From: Methylophaga sp. UBA3192
Lineage (GTDB): Bacteria > Pseudomonadota > Gammaproteobacteria > Nitrosococcales > Methylophagaceae
Reading direction: 5' to 3'
Assembly (NCBI GenBank): GCA_002363955.1
Contig: DEXE01000004.1
Location: forward strand, 164,478-228,477
Length of the DNA stretch: 64,000 nt
Below the pieces are notes generated by a model. The model saw only the letters and a program-made list of their open reading frames with translations. It was not told the DNA's origin and ran no database searches. The position numbers were made by a program, and so were the translations under genes. Position 1 is the stretch's first letter. Each line of letters opens with the position of its first letter. This document shows, in pieces, positions 43,868 to 53,112 of the stretch.

Positions 43868-43899
43868 CGTTGGGCTTTGTTCCTCAACCCAACATATCG
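43868..43899. repeat. REP-like repeat unit
   Basis: CGTTGGGCTTTGTTCCTCAA followed by CCCAACATATCG is a diverged copy of the same unit, at the 3' end of the AT-rich cassette, where it may act as its terminator. Confidence 0.6.
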
Positions 43900-43917
43900 T
43901 AATAGCTCAATTGATTT

Positions 43918-44763
43918 TTACGTATTCTTTTTTAAGGACCTTAAACGTTGTCTAAATGTGGTTTTATTATTCTTGCTCCTGTAATGATTATGCTTTTGAA
44001 ATTCATCATATATCTTTGAGTTGTATACGGTGGCAGATATTATTTTATCTTGCTTTAAAACAAGAGCTATATCTTCATCAATTTCTGAATATTTTGTTGT
44101 GAAATTAACTTTTAAAGTTTCTTTTTTTCGATAACCACTCAAATAAGGTGTTATCACAATTTCTTGATCCATCCCTTCAGATTCAGTTGGCTCACCTAGG
44201 CTCACTACTTTACCTACGTATACTTTCCCATCATCCATGGTCAACATTAAATATTTTTCTGGGGAGGAAGAAACGAATGAGTCATATAACATTGAATCTA
44301 GGGGACTGTCTTTAAGAATCGATCTAATTAACGCAATCTCTGAAAGTACTTTTGAGCTGAGCTCAGATTTGTTTTGCTTCTTCCAATTTATACCTGAATA
44401 TTTAATCCAAGCTCTGATCCTAAATAAAATAATTCTTATTTGAGCTACAAGTATTGAAGTGACAGAGATCAAAATAAACCAAGCAATCTGATCAGATGGG
44501 TTAAGGGGGGTTATAAGATTTTCAAGCCAACCAAAAATATCCATTGGTATAGCTTTATTGGCTACCAATATATGACTCGGTATATATGTATTTAGTAAAA
44601 ATACGATTACAACTGCAATCAATGTACAGATTAGGCCTTGATATGCAGTGCTCAAGTAAAGTAGTTGCCCATCATATCTATGTAATTTATAAAAACATGC
44701 TGGATGTTTCGTAATCACAATGAAGCCTGCCACCAATATTGGTAGCAGTAATAAAAGTATCAT
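43918..44763 (-). CDS. Membrane protein of unknown function (AT-rich cassette)
   Basis: I do not recognise this 281-residue protein. It has three hydrophobic segments (about 1-18, 38-62 and 90-115), then a basic helical region and a small beta-rich domain near 165-245 (SPEKYLMLTMDDGKVYVGKV, TPYLSGYRKKETLKVNFTTK) that could be an SH3-like or Sm-like barrel, and a basic tail (RSKNNKTTFRQRLRSLKKNT). Its A+T content is clearly higher than that of its neighbours. Its ATG overlaps the TAA of the upstream small gene (TAATG), so the two are coupled. The setting between repeat units and glmU suggests recent acquisition. Confidence 0.65.
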   Translation of the reverse strand: MILLLLLPILVAGFIVITKHPACFYKLHRYDGQLLYLSTAYQGLICTLIAVVIVFLLNTYIPSHILVANKAIPMDIFGWLENLITPLNPSDQIAWFILISVTSILVAQIRIILFRIRAWIKYSGINWKKQNKSELSSKVLSEIALIRSILKDSPLDSMLYDSFVSSSPEKYLMLTMDDGKVYVGKVVSLGEPTESEGMDQEIVITPYLSGYRKKETLKVNFTTKYSEIDEDIALVLKQDKIISATVYNSKIYDEFQKHNHYRSKNNKTTFRQRLRSLKKNT

Positions 44764-44966
44764 TATGATTTATTGAATTTTTTATCTGAATTTTCTGAAA
44801 TGAATCGCCGTGAATCTTCAGTTTTACGTGCATCCTTGACACTCATTGTTAAAGTTCCTCGTCCAACAACTTGAATTGATTTAGGAGCCTTGACACCAAG
44901 CTCCCTCAATAACTCCTTTTCATTCTCAGAAGGTGCAAATCCTATAAGCTGAAGGATTCTTTCCAT
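44763..44966 (-). CDS. Small protein of unknown function (AT-rich cassette)
   Basis: The 67-residue charged protein (MERILQLIGFAPSENEKELL start) has no hydrophobic segment and no recognised family. It is followed by, and overlaps, the membrane-protein gene (TAATG). Its role is unknown; a small partner or regulator of the membrane protein is one possibility. An AGGAGAAAT sequence precedes the ATG. Base composition is low in G+C like its partner. Confidence 0.6.
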   Translation of the reverse strand: MERILQLIGFAPSENEKELLRELGVKAPKSIQVVGRGTLTMSVKDARKTEDSRRFISENSDKKFNKS

Positions 44967-45083
44967 TCTATTTCTCCTATTTGCTAGGAAATGATTCTAC
45001 ATACTAATTAGTCAAATTTGCAAAATATTTGATTACAATTTTAACTAATTTATCCTTTCATAAACAATATTTTAAGTTAATAA

Positions 45084-46445
45084 TTACTTCTTAACCGGCC
45101 TAACCCACCCCTTAACCGTCTTCTGCTCCGACTTAGTCAATGTCAACGCATCAGCAGGAGCAGTCTTCCGAATCGTCGATCCCGCCCCAATCGTAGCTCC
45201 ATCCTCAACAGTAACCGGTGCAACCAACTGCGTATCCGAACCAACAAACACCCGATCGCCAATCACCGTACGATGTTTATTCGCCCCATCATAATTACAG
45301 GTAATGGTACCTGCCCCAATATTTACATCCGCCCCCATATCGGTATCGCCGATATAGCTGAGATGGTTGATCTTGGAACCCAGGCCGATGTTGGCATTTT
45401 TGACTTCTACGAAGTTACCGACTTTGGCTTTGGCGGCGAGCTTAGTGCCTGGGCGCAGTCTGGCAAAGGGTCCTACTGAGCAGTTAGCACCCACTTCGGC
45501 GTTTTCAATAATACTGTTAGGCAGGATTTCTGCTCCTTCATGGATGATGCTATTAATAAGAATGCAGTTGGCACCGATGCTGACATTGTCGGCTATGGTG
45601 TTATTGCCTTCGAAGATGACGTTGATATCGATGGTAATATCCTGCCCTGCTTTTATATCACCACGTATATCGACTCTTGCCGGATCACGGAAAGTGACAC
45701 CTGACATCATCAACTCTGTTGCCTTGAGTTGCTGATAGTAACTTTCGACTTCCGCCAGTTGGACGCGATTATTGATGCCAGCCACTTCCATTTCATCTTC
45801 GCAGGTGACGGAGTTGATTTCGATACCCTGGTTAACGGCTTTGGCAATCAAGTCGGTCAGATAATATTCGCCCTGGGCATTGTTGTTATCAAGCTGGGAC
45901 AAGGCTTCTGTGAGCCATTTAGCCGGGATGCACATAATGCCGGTGTTGATTTCATTGATGAGTTTGGTTTCTTCATCGGCATCTTTTTCTTCGGTGATGC
46001 ACAGCATATTGTCATCATAATCACGCACAATACGGCCATAGCCGGTGGGATCATCCAACACTGCTGTGAGCACTTTCAGGCTGTTGTTGTCGCCTGATTC
46101 AATCAAGTCCTGCAATGTTTCTGGTGTGATTAATGGCACATCCCCATACAAAACCAACACCTGTTCACTATTAGTAAAGCTGGCTTTGGCTTGCTCTACT
46201 GCGTGACCGGTGCCTTTCTGTTCATGCTGCATCACAACATCGATTTGCTGATTTTGCAGGTACGGCACGACTTCGTCAGCACCATTACCACAGACCACGG
46301 CTAACTGGCTTGGAGAAAGCTGTTTAGCGGTATCAATAACGTGTTGTAACATGGGTTTGCCTGCCAGAGTGTGCATCACCTTGGGTTTGGCGGATTTCAT
46401 GCGGGTGCCTTTACCGGCAGCGAGAATAATAATAGCCAGAGACAT
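45084..46445 (-). CDS. glmU: Bifunctional GlcNAc-1-phosphate uridyltransferase / glucosamine-1-phosphate acetyltransferase
   Basis: It makes UDP-N-acetylglucosamine for peptidoglycan and LPS. The 453-residue protein starts with the nucleotidyltransferase motif ILAAGKGTRMKSAKPKV, has LYGDVPLI near residue 99, and from about 250 a left-handed beta-helix of hexapeptide repeats (RPGTKLAAKAKVGNFVEVKN, NIGAGTITCNYDGANKHRTV) with the catalytic acetyltransferase region. It follows atpC on the same strand by 95 bp, across a terminator, an order common in gammaproteobacteria. Confidence 0.97.
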   Translation of the reverse strand: MSLAIIILAAGKGTRMKSAKPKVMHTLAGKPMLQHVIDTAKQLSPSQLAVVCGNGADEVVPYLQNQQIDVVMQHEQKGTGHAVEQAKASFTNSEQVLVLYGDVPLITPETLQDLIESGDNNSLKVLTAVLDDPTGYGRIVRDYDDNMLCITEEKDADEETKLINEINTGIMCIPAKWLTEALSQLDNNNAQGEYYLTDLIAKAVNQGIEINSVTCEDEMEVAGINNRVQLAEVESYYQQLKATELMMSGVTFRDPARVDIRGDIKAGQDITIDINVIFEGNNTIADNVSIGANCILINSIIHEGAEILPNSIIENAEVGANCSVGPFARLRPGTKLAAKAKVGNFVEVKNANIGLGSKINHLSYIGDTDMGADVNIGAGTITCNYDGANKHRTVIGDRVFVGSDTQLVAPVTVEDGATIGAGSTIRKTAPADALTLTKSEQKTVKGWVRPVKK

Positions 46446-46488
46446 AAAAGATTCCTTGTATCAGCTCTGTAGTTTAGCAAAGACCTGC

Positions 46489-46518
46489 AAACAAAAAAGG
46501 CCGTCCGAAGACAGCCTT
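46489..46518 (-). terminator. Terminator of the atp operon
   Basis: On the minus strand AAAGGCTGTC and GACGGCCTTTTTT form a stem around TTCG and end in a T run, just after the atpC stop codon and before glmU. Confidence 0.8.
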
Positions 46519-46540
46519 TTCTGGGTCATCACTTTCGTGA

Positions 46541-46963
46541 TTAATGCTTACGTGTTTTACGTGCTCTTTCAATGGCGCGTAACTGTGCCATCGCTTCTGC
46601 CAGTTGAACTTGTGCTTCCGCAAAGTCCATTTTGGCTGATTTATCGTTGAGCGCTTTTTCGGCTGCGGCTTTGGCTTCCAAAGCAGCGGCTTCATTTACA
46701 TCATCTGCGCGTAATGCGGTATCGGCCAGAATAGTGACGATATGAGGTTGAACTTCCAGCACACCACCGGAAATATAAAACTGCTCTTCCTTACCGTCTT
46801 TTAATAACCGCACTTCACCGGCTTTTAACCGTGTCAGCAATGGAGCGTGACGTGGGTAAATACCCACCTCACCCTCTTGTGCCGAGGCAATTACCGCTTC
46901 TACCAATCCAGAATAAATGGATTCTTCAGCACTTACGATGTCAACATGAATTGTCATAGCCAT
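46541..46963 (-). CDS. atpC: ATP synthase F1 epsilon subunit
   Basis: It forms the foot of the F1 central stalk and inhibits ATP hydrolysis. The 140-residue protein has the N-terminal beta sandwich (MTIHVDIVSAEESIYSGLVE, GEVGIYPRHAPLLTRLKAGE, LEVQPHIVTILADTALRADD) and the C-terminal helix hairpin (LEAKAAAEKALND through LAEAMAQLRAIERARKT). GGGAGGT sits 6 bp before the ATG. It is the last gene of the operon, followed by a terminator. Confidence 0.96.
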   Translation of the reverse strand: MAMTIHVDIVSAEESIYSGLVEAVIASAQEGEVGIYPRHAPLLTRLKAGEVRLLKDGKEEQFYISGGVLEVQPHIVTILADTALRADDVNEAAALEAKAAAEKALNDKSAKMDFAEAQVQLAEAMAQLRAIERARKTRKH

Positions 46964-46981
46964 CAGCTACCTCCCAAGAGA

Positions 46982-48358
46982 TTAGTACTTTTTGGCTTTC
47001 TCAATCGCTTCATCAATGGTGCCAACCATGTAGAACGCTTGTTCTGGCAGTGAATCATATTCACCATCCAGAATGCCACGGAAACCAGCCAGAGTATCTT
47101 TCAGTGAAACGTATTTACCAGGTGCACCGGTGAATACTTCAGCAACGAAGAATGGCTGTGACATGAAACGCTGAATTTTACGAGCGCGTGATACAGACAA
47201 TTTGTCTTCTTCAGACAATTCATCCATACCCAGGATCGCGATGATATCTTTCAGTTCTTTATAACGTTGCAGGGTGTTTTGAACACCACGAGCAATATCA
47301 TAATGATCGTTACCAACAACCAATGGATCCAGCTGACGTGACGTTGAATCCAGCGGGTCAATCGCAGGGTAAATACCCAATTCGGCAATTGAACGTGACA
47401 ATACAACGGTCGCATCCAAGTGAGCGAAGGTGGTTGCAGGAGATGGATCGGTCAAGTCATCCGCAGGTACGTATACCGCTTGTATAGACGTGATAGAACC
47501 GGTTTTGGTTGAGGTAATACGTTCTTGCAAAACACCCATTTCTTCGGCCAGTGTTGGCTGATAACCTACCGCTGAAGGCATACGGCCTAACAGGGCGGAT
47601 ACTTCAGTACCGGCCAATGTGTAACGGTAAATATTATCAACGAAGAACAATACATCACGGCCTTCATCACGGAAGAATTCCGCCATGGTCAAACCAGTCA
47701 ACGCTACACGCAGACGGTTACCTGGTGGCTCATTCATCTGACCGTAAACCAGTGATACTTTGTCGATTACGTTTGAATCGGTCATTTCGTGATAGAAGTC
47801 GTTACCTTCACGAGTACGCTCACCAACACCAGCGAATACCGAGAAACCACTGTGCTCGATAGCGATGTTACGGATAAGCTCCATCATGTTGACGGTTTTA
47901 CCGACACCGGCACCACCAAACAGACCGACTTTACCACCCTTAGCAAATGGGCAAACCAGGTCGATAACTTTGATACCTGTTTCCAGCAATTCGTTACTGG
48001 CAGACAGTTCATCAAATGCAGGTGCTTTACGGTGGATACCCCAACGCTCTTCTTCACCGATGTCGCCTTTCTCGTCGATTGGGTTACCCAATACGTCCAT
48101 GATACGGCCCAGTGTTTTTTGACCGACTGGAACGCTGATCGCCTTGCCAGTGTTGCTGACTGCCAGGCTGCGTTTCAGACCATCTGTCGTACCCATGGCG
48201 ATTGCACGAACAACACCATCACCTAATTGTTGTTGTACTTCCAGGGTCAAACCGACTTCTTCAACCATTAAGGCATCGTAGACTTTTGGCAGACTGTCGC
48301 GGGGAAATTCCACGTCAACGACCGCACCGATAATTTGTACAATCTTTCCAGAGCTCAT
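46982..48358 (-). CDS. atpD: ATP synthase F1 beta subunit
   Basis: This is the catalytic subunit. The 458 residues hold the Walker A motif GGAGVGKTVNMMELI, the catalytic glutamate in GERTREGNDFYHEM, the Walker B region DVLFFVDNIYRYT and the DELSEED motif (MDELSEEDKLSVSRARKIQ). The N-terminal barrel (GKIVQIIGAVVDVEFPRDSL) is intact. A region of high sequence conservation with no oddity. It lies 18 bp upstream of atpC. Confidence 0.98.
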   Translation of the reverse strand: MSSGKIVQIIGAVVDVEFPRDSLPKVYDALMVEEVGLTLEVQQQLGDGVVRAIAMGTTDGLKRSLAVSNTGKAISVPVGQKTLGRIMDVLGNPIDEKGDIGEEERWGIHRKAPAFDELSASNELLETGIKVIDLVCPFAKGGKVGLFGGAGVGKTVNMMELIRNIAIEHSGFSVFAGVGERTREGNDFYHEMTDSNVIDKVSLVYGQMNEPPGNRLRVALTGLTMAEFFRDEGRDVLFFVDNIYRYTLAGTEVSALLGRMPSAVGYQPTLAEEMGVLQERITSTKTGSITSIQAVYVPADDLTDPSPATTFAHLDATVVLSRSIAELGIYPAIDPLDSTSRQLDPLVVGNDHYDIARGVQNTLQRYKELKDIIAILGMDELSEEDKLSVSRARKIQRFMSQPFFVAEVFTGAPGKYVSLKDTLAGFRGILDGEYDSLPEQAFYMVGTIDEAIEKAKKY

Positions 48359-48408
48359 CTTGCTTCCTCTTTCAAATAAGTTCGGGCTGCTCAGCCCTTT
48401 TAATTCAG

Positions 48409-49275
48409 TTAGACCGCAGCGGCACCCGCAACAATCTCAGAGATTTCCTGTGTAATCGCAGCCTGGCGAGCTTTGTTGTAAACCAGTTGCAGGTCATCAA
48501 TAAGATCGCCGGCATTGTCAGACGCATTTTTCATCGCAATCATGCGTGATGCTTGTTCAGAAGCAATGTTTTCAACAACGCCTTGATAAACCACTGACTC
48601 GATGTAACGGACCAGCAAATCATCCAAAACTTCTTTCGCATCCGGCTCGTAAATATAATCCCAGTGATGAGACATTTCCTCGCTTGGCGCACCCGGAGTC
48701 GCAGGCAACAGACGAATAAACGTGTCTTCCTGCGTCATGGTGTTCACAAACTGGTTATAAACAAGGTACAGACTATCAATATGACCAGACTCGTAAGCAT
48801 CCAACATAACCTTGATGCTACCAATCAATTCATGAACGCGTGGTGCATCACCCAATTGGGTGACTTGTGCAACCATGTTCACTGGCAAGCGGCTGAAGAA
48901 TGCTGAGGCTTTTTGACCAATTGCACAGATATCAACCTGCAGGCCTTTATCTGACTTGGATTTGATTTCGTGCAGCACTTCCTTGAACAGATTATTGTTC
49001 AAACCGCCGCATAAACCACGATCCGAAGAAACCACGATATAACCTACGCGTTGTTTCTCTTCACGATCCTGCAAATAAGGATGTCTGTATTCCGGATTGG
49101 CGTAAGCCAGATGCTGAATGACATTTAAAATCTTGTCAGCATAAGGACGTGTTGCCGCCATGCGTTCCTGAGCCTTACGCATTTTACTGGCAGCCACCAT
49201 CTCCATCGCAGAGGTGATCTTCTGCGTGCTTTTGATGCTTGCTATCTGCGTACGTATCTCTTTACCGCTAGCCAT
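48409..49275 (-). CDS. atpG: ATP synthase F1 gamma subunit
   Basis: This rotary central-shaft subunit has 288 residues. It has the coiled-coil N-terminus (GKEIRTQIASIKSTQKITSA then MEMVAASKMRKAQERM), the central domain (YIVVSSDRGLCGGLNNNLFK) and the C-terminal helix (SDNAGDLIDDLQLVYNKARQ, AAITQEISEIVAGAAAV). It lies between atpA and atpD with 14- and 50-bp spacers. Confidence 0.98.
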   Translation of the reverse strand: MASGKEIRTQIASIKSTQKITSAMEMVAASKMRKAQERMAATRPYADKILNVIQHLAYANPEYRHPYLQDREEKQRVGYIVVSSDRGLCGGLNNNLFKEVLHEIKSKSDKGLQVDICAIGQKASAFFSRLPVNMVAQVTQLGDAPRVHELIGSIKVMLDAYESGHIDSLYLVYNQFVNTMTQEDTFIRLLPATPGAPSEEMSHHWDYIYEPDAKEVLDDLLVRYIESVVYQGVVENIASEQASRMIAMKNASDNAGDLIDDLQLVYNKARQAAITQEISEIVAGAAAV

Positions 49276-49289
49276 GAATTATGCCTCGC

Positions 49290-50831
49290 TTACCAGCTAC
49301 CGTTGGCTTTGAATTTTTCAATCGCGCTGCGCATCTGGCCAGCGATATTGTCATCAAAATTACCAGTAGTGTTGATAGTGTCCATTAGTTCAGCATGCTG
49401 TGAACGCATGGTTGACAGCAATGACGCTTCAAATGAACCGACTTTGCTAACGTCAACATCATCCAGGAAGCCTTCGTTGGCAGAGAACAAAGAAATCGCC
49501 ATTTCAGCAATTGACAATGGTTGATATTGTTTCTGCTTCATCAACTCAGTTACACGTTGACCACGGCTGATCTGAGCACGGGTTGCTTCATCAAGGTCAG
49601 AAGCAAACTGAGCAAACGCTGCCAGTTCACGGTACTGAGCCAAATCAAGACGAACACCACCACCCAGTTTCTTGATGATCTTGGTTTGAGCAGCACCACC
49701 CACACGTGATACCGACAGACCGGCGTTAATCGCAGGACGGATACCGGCGTTAAACAAATCTGTTTCCAGGAAGATCTGACCATCTGTAATTGAGATTACG
49801 TTGGTCGGTACGAAAGCAGAAACGTCACCGGCCTGGGTTTCAATAATTGGCAACGCAGTCAGTGAACCGGTTTTGCCTTTTACTTCACCATTAGTGATTT
49901 TTTCTACGTAATCTTCGTTTACCCGTGCTGCACGTTCCAGCAGGCGTGAGTGGAGGTAGAAAACGTCACCAGGATAAGCTTCACGACCTGGTGGACGACG
50001 TAATAACAAAGATACTTGGCGGTAAGCCCAGGCTTGTTTGGTTAAGTCATCATAGATGATCAGTGCATCTTCGCCTTTATCACGGAAGTATTCGCCCATT
50101 GAGCAACCCGCGTAAGGCGCAATAAATTGCAAAGCAGCTGAATCAGAAGCAGAAGCGGCAACGATGATGGTGTGACCCAGTGCATCATGTTCTTCCAGCT
50201 TGCGAACGACGTTCGCGATAGAAGACGCTTTTTGACCAATCGCCACATAGATACATTTAACGCCTGTACCTTTTTGATTAATGATGGCATCAACCGCAAT
50301 CGCTGTTTTACCCGTTTGACGGTCACCGATAATCAACTCACGCTGACCACGGCCGACGGGAATCATCGCATCGATTGATTTCAGACCGGTTTGTAATGGC
50401 TGGTCAACTGATTGACGTGCGATAACGCCTGGCGCGACTTTCTCAATTGGAGAAGAGCCGGTGGCTTGAATGTCACCTTTGCCGTCAATTGGTTTACCCA
50501 GTGAGTCAACAACACGTCCTAACAGGCCTTCACCTACTGGAACTTCCAGAATACGACCAGTACATTTGACTTTGTCGCCTTCAGAAATATGTTGGTATGC
50601 GCCCAGAACAACGGCACCGACTGAGTCGCGCTCCAGGTTAAGAGCCATACCGAAAGTGTTGCCTGGAAACTCAAGCATTTCCCCGGACATGACATCGGCA
50701 AGACCATGAATACGCACGATACCATCGGTAACACCGACTACGGTGCCTTCTGTTCGTGCTTCAGTAGCCCCGTCAAAGCTTTCAATTCGCTTTTTAATCA
50801 GGTCACTGATTTCTGCTGAATTCAGTTGCAT
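49290..50831 (-). CDS. atpA: ATP synthase F1 alpha subunit
   Basis: This is the non-catalytic nucleotide-binding subunit of F1. The 513 residues include the Walker A motif GDRQTGKTAIAVDAI, the LIIYDDLTKQAWAYRQVSLL Walker B region with RRPPGREAYPGD, and the conserved start LNSAEISDLIKKRIESFDGA. It sits in the usual place between atpH and atpG. No anomaly was seen. Confidence 0.98.
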   Translation of the reverse strand: MQLNSAEISDLIKKRIESFDGATEARTEGTVVGVTDGIVRIHGLADVMSGEMLEFPGNTFGMALNLERDSVGAVVLGAYQHISEGDKVKCTGRILEVPVGEGLLGRVVDSLGKPIDGKGDIQATGSSPIEKVAPGVIARQSVDQPLQTGLKSIDAMIPVGRGQRELIIGDRQTGKTAIAVDAIINQKGTGVKCIYVAIGQKASSIANVVRKLEEHDALGHTIIVAASASDSAALQFIAPYAGCSMGEYFRDKGEDALIIYDDLTKQAWAYRQVSLLLRRPPGREAYPGDVFYLHSRLLERAARVNEDYVEKITNGEVKGKTGSLTALPIIETQAGDVSAFVPTNVISITDGQIFLETDLFNAGIRPAINAGLSVSRVGGAAQTKIIKKLGGGVRLDLAQYRELAAFAQFASDLDEATRAQISRGQRVTELMKQKQYQPLSIAEMAISLFSANEGFLDDVDVSKVGSFEASLLSTMRSQHAELMDTINTTGNFDDNIAGQMRSAIEKFKANGSW

Positions 50832-50855
50832 CTCTGTTTCCTCTTTACGGGCCGC

Positions 50856-51386
50856 TTAGCTTATCGCGCTGGCCAGTCTGTTCAATTTACCTAAGGCAGA
50901 TCCATCGATTACCAGATCGCCTGCCCGAATGATTGCGCCGCCCAGCAGACTTTCGTCTACGCTTTCGCTGAGGGTGATTTCTTTACCCAGGCGTTTTTTA
51001 AGTGCAGCAGCAATCTTGCTTTTTTGTTCATCCGTCAACGGCCGTGCGGTTATCACATCGGCTGACAGCATTTGTTCCGCATCGGCGCGTAACTGTTCAT
51101 ATAGCTCTGCAATTTCCGGCAACAGCAGCAATCGATTGTTTTCTGCCAGAAGCAGCAGAAAACTACGAGCATCTGTGCTGAGCTCACCAGTGATATCGGC
51201 AAGCAGATTAACTGCCTGTTCATCACTGACCGCAGGGCTCACCAATATGGATTGCACCTCGGGAGTAGCAGCGCATTGCGCCAGTACACTAAGCAGCTCA
51301 GACCATGACTGCATGTCGCCTTTTTCTTGTGCAATCGCAAATACGGCTGATGCGTAGGGGCGAGCGATGGTTATTGATTCTGCCAT
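50856..51386 (-). CDS. atpH: ATP synthase F1 delta subunit
   Basis: It joins the peripheral stalk to F1. The 176-residue protein has ITIARPYASAVFAIAQEKGD, an N-terminal helical domain and the C-terminal conserved end (LLGGAIIRAGDLVIDGSALG, KLNRLASAIS). It lies 12 bp downstream of atpF and 25 bp upstream of atpA. Confidence 0.97.
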   Translation of the reverse strand: MAESITIARPYASAVFAIAQEKGDMQSWSELLSVLAQCAATPEVQSILVSPAVSDEQAVNLLADITGELSTDARSFLLLLAENNRLLLLPEIAELYEQLRADAEQMLSADVITARPLTDEQKSKIAAALKKRLGKEITLSESVDESLLGGAIIRAGDLVIDGSALGKLNRLASAIS

Positions 51387-51398
51387 CCTATGATTCCT

Positions 51399-51869
51399 CT
51401 AGATTTGGCTGACCAACTCATCGAGCAGGTCGGTGTGGGCTTTGTCATCAATCTCACGACTAAGGATTTTGCCAGCACCTGCCAGTGCAACTGTCGCAAC
51501 TTGTGCTCTCAGTTCATCACGGGCGCGGTTCGCTTCCTGCTCAATTTCTGCACGGGCAGAAGAGAGAATTCGCTCACCTTCAGTACGCGCAGTGCCTTTG
51601 GCTTCATCGACAATTTCATTTCCGCGGCGCTGTGCCTGAGAAACGATTTCGCTTGCCTGATCTTTTGCTTCATGAATTACCTGTTGGGCACGTTTTTCTG
51701 CCAACTCTTGTTCATGACGACCACGTTCTGCCGCAGCCAGACCATCAGCGATTTTCTTTTTGCGTTCTTCCAACGCCTGCATGATAGGCGGCCAGACGTA
51801 CTTCATGCAGAATGCGACGAAAATCGCAAAGGCAATTAGCTGGCCTATCAAGGTTGCATTGATATTCAT
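51399..51869 (-). CDS. atpF: ATP synthase Fo subunit b
   Basis: The 156-residue peripheral-stalk protein has one N-terminal membrane helix (NATLIGQLIAFAIFVAFCMK then YVWPPIMQALEER) and a long charged coiled-coil (KKIADGLAAAERGRHEQELA, QVIHEAKDQASEIVSQAQRR). Normal length and order. Confidence 0.97.
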   Translation of the reverse strand: MNINATLIGQLIAFAIFVAFCMKYVWPPIMQALEERKKKIADGLAAAERGRHEQELAEKRAQQVIHEAKDQASEIVSQAQRRGNEIVDEAKGTARTEGERILSSARAEIEQEANRARDELRAQVATVALAGAGKILSREIDDKAHTDLLDELVSQI

Positions 51870-51914
51870 GCCTGTACCTCTTGTTTATCGCTATTGGGAG
51901 TTGAGTTAATGATC

Positions 51915-52148
51915 TTAACCAGCTACCGCGAACAGTACATACATTGCCAAACCAACAGCGATCATTGGTACCGCGTCAACCAGACCCGCAACCAGGAAGA
52001 ACTGTGTACGCAACATTGGCACTAATTCAGGTTGGCGAGCAGCAGCTTCCAGGAAGCGACCACCTAACAGACCTACACCAACGGCCGCACCCAGAGCACC
52101 CAGACCAATCATCAGTGCACCCGCAATATAAACTAAACCCATATCCAT
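51915..52148 (-). CDS. atpE: ATP synthase Fo subunit c
   Basis: The 77-residue proteolipid has two helices joined by the polar loop ARQPE (AAARQPELVPMLRTQ). The ion-binding acid is an aspartate in FFLVAGLVDAVPMIAVGLAM. This fits a proton ring; no sodium signature (a Q and E pair) was seen. It lies 46 bp upstream of atpF and 58 bp downstream of atpB. Confidence 0.97.
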   Translation of the reverse strand: MDMGLVYIAGALMIGLGALGAAVGVGLLGGRFLEAAARQPELVPMLRTQFFLVAGLVDAVPMIAVGLAMYVLFAVAG

Positions 52149-52205
52149 TTTTCTCTCCTACGAACGTCTAAAGACTAAAAAAATAAAGTTACAACTCAAT
52201 CAAAC

Positions 52206-53105
52206 TCAATGATGTTCCTGATGTGCCATATCCATATATACCGTGGTCAGCACCATAAAGATGAATGCTTGCAACGTAATAATCAGAATATGGAAAATCG
52301 CCCAGCCAACCTGTAACAGACCGGCAAAAGAACCCAGAACAAGACCGGCACCGTACATGGTAGCGATCAAAATGAACACCATTTCACCTGCATACATGTT
52401 GCCGAACAACCGTAATGCCAGTGAAAATGGTTTTGCAATCAAGGTGACAGTTTCCAGCACAAGGTTGATAGGCAGCGCCCATTTACCAAAAGGCTGCAAG
52501 GTCAGTTCGCCAACGAAACCACCGACGCCTTTGACTTTGAAACTGTAATAAAGCATGAGTAAGAAAACGAATAATGCCATGCCAAGCGTGGCATTTGGAT
52601 CGGTTGTCGGGACGATTTTGAAGAACACATCGTGCGGATCAACACCGAATATGGCTGATGCACCGTGAGCCACGGCCAGGGGAATAACATCTACCGGAAT
52701 TAAGTCCATCAGGTTCATCAGGAAAACCCAGACAAAGATGGTTAATGCCATCGGAGCAACCAGAGTATTTTTACCGCCGCTGAATGAACCACGAACCGTG
52801 TCGTCAATAAACTCCATTATCCATTCTGCGAAATTCTGTGTGCCGGTCGGGACGCCGGCGGAGACTTTTTTGGCAACGCTGCGGAAAAACCACATCATCA
52901 AACCGCCAAGTAAAATCGACATAAACATGGTGTCGACGTTGATGGACCAAAAACCCATTTGCGCCGCCTCACCAGAAGACATCGCAAAACCATAATCACC
53001 TGTCGGAGCCCATACGCCCGGCTCTATCTCTTCGTGTTTCTGACCGAAAGTCAGATTCTGAAGGTGATGCTTGATGTATCCTGAAGTTGTTAATTCTTCC
53101 GCCAT
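52206..53105 (-). CDS. atpB: ATP synthase Fo subunit a
   Basis: This 299-residue stator membrane protein carries the essential arginine in KPFSLALRLFGNMYAGEMVF. Five or six helices are visible, and the C-terminus reads GWAIFHILIITLQAFIFMVL with TTVYMDMAHQEHH. The N-terminal extension before the first helix (TSGYIKHHLQNLTFGQ) is typical of the gammaproteobacterial form. It lies 8 bp downstream of atpI. Confidence 0.97.
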   Translation of the reverse strand: MAEELTTSGYIKHHLQNLTFGQKHEEIEPGVWAPTGDYGFAMSSGEAAQMGFWSINVDTMFMSILLGGLMMWFFRSVAKKVSAGVPTGTQNFAEWIMEFIDDTVRGSFSGGKNTLVAPMALTIFVWVFLMNLMDLIPVDVIPLAVAHGASAIFGVDPHDVFFKIVPTTDPNATLGMALFVFLLMLYYSFKVKGVGGFVGELTLQPFGKWALPINLVLETVTLIAKPFSLALRLFGNMYAGEMVFILIATMYGAGLVLGSFAGLLQVGWAIFHILIITLQAFIFMVLTTVYMDMAHQEHH

Positions 53106-53112
53106 GTTTGTC

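Larger units (their letters stand above)
43000..43917. other. Roughly 900-bp non-coding accessory region
   Basis: No gene is supported in this stretch. From 43170 to 43680 it is a chain of hairpins with up to 17 paired bases (listed separately). From 43716 to 43745 and 43868 to 43899 it holds REP-like units, and at 43807-43849 two direct copies of TTACCGATGTA-like sequence. A 78-codon frame at 43433-43669 follows the hairpin sequence and has no ribosome site, so it is not called. Confidence 0.6.

Noticed and set aside
49303..51839. Long open frames opposite atpA, atpH and atpF
   Set aside because: They are mirror frames of highly conserved ATP synthase genes without ribosome sites.
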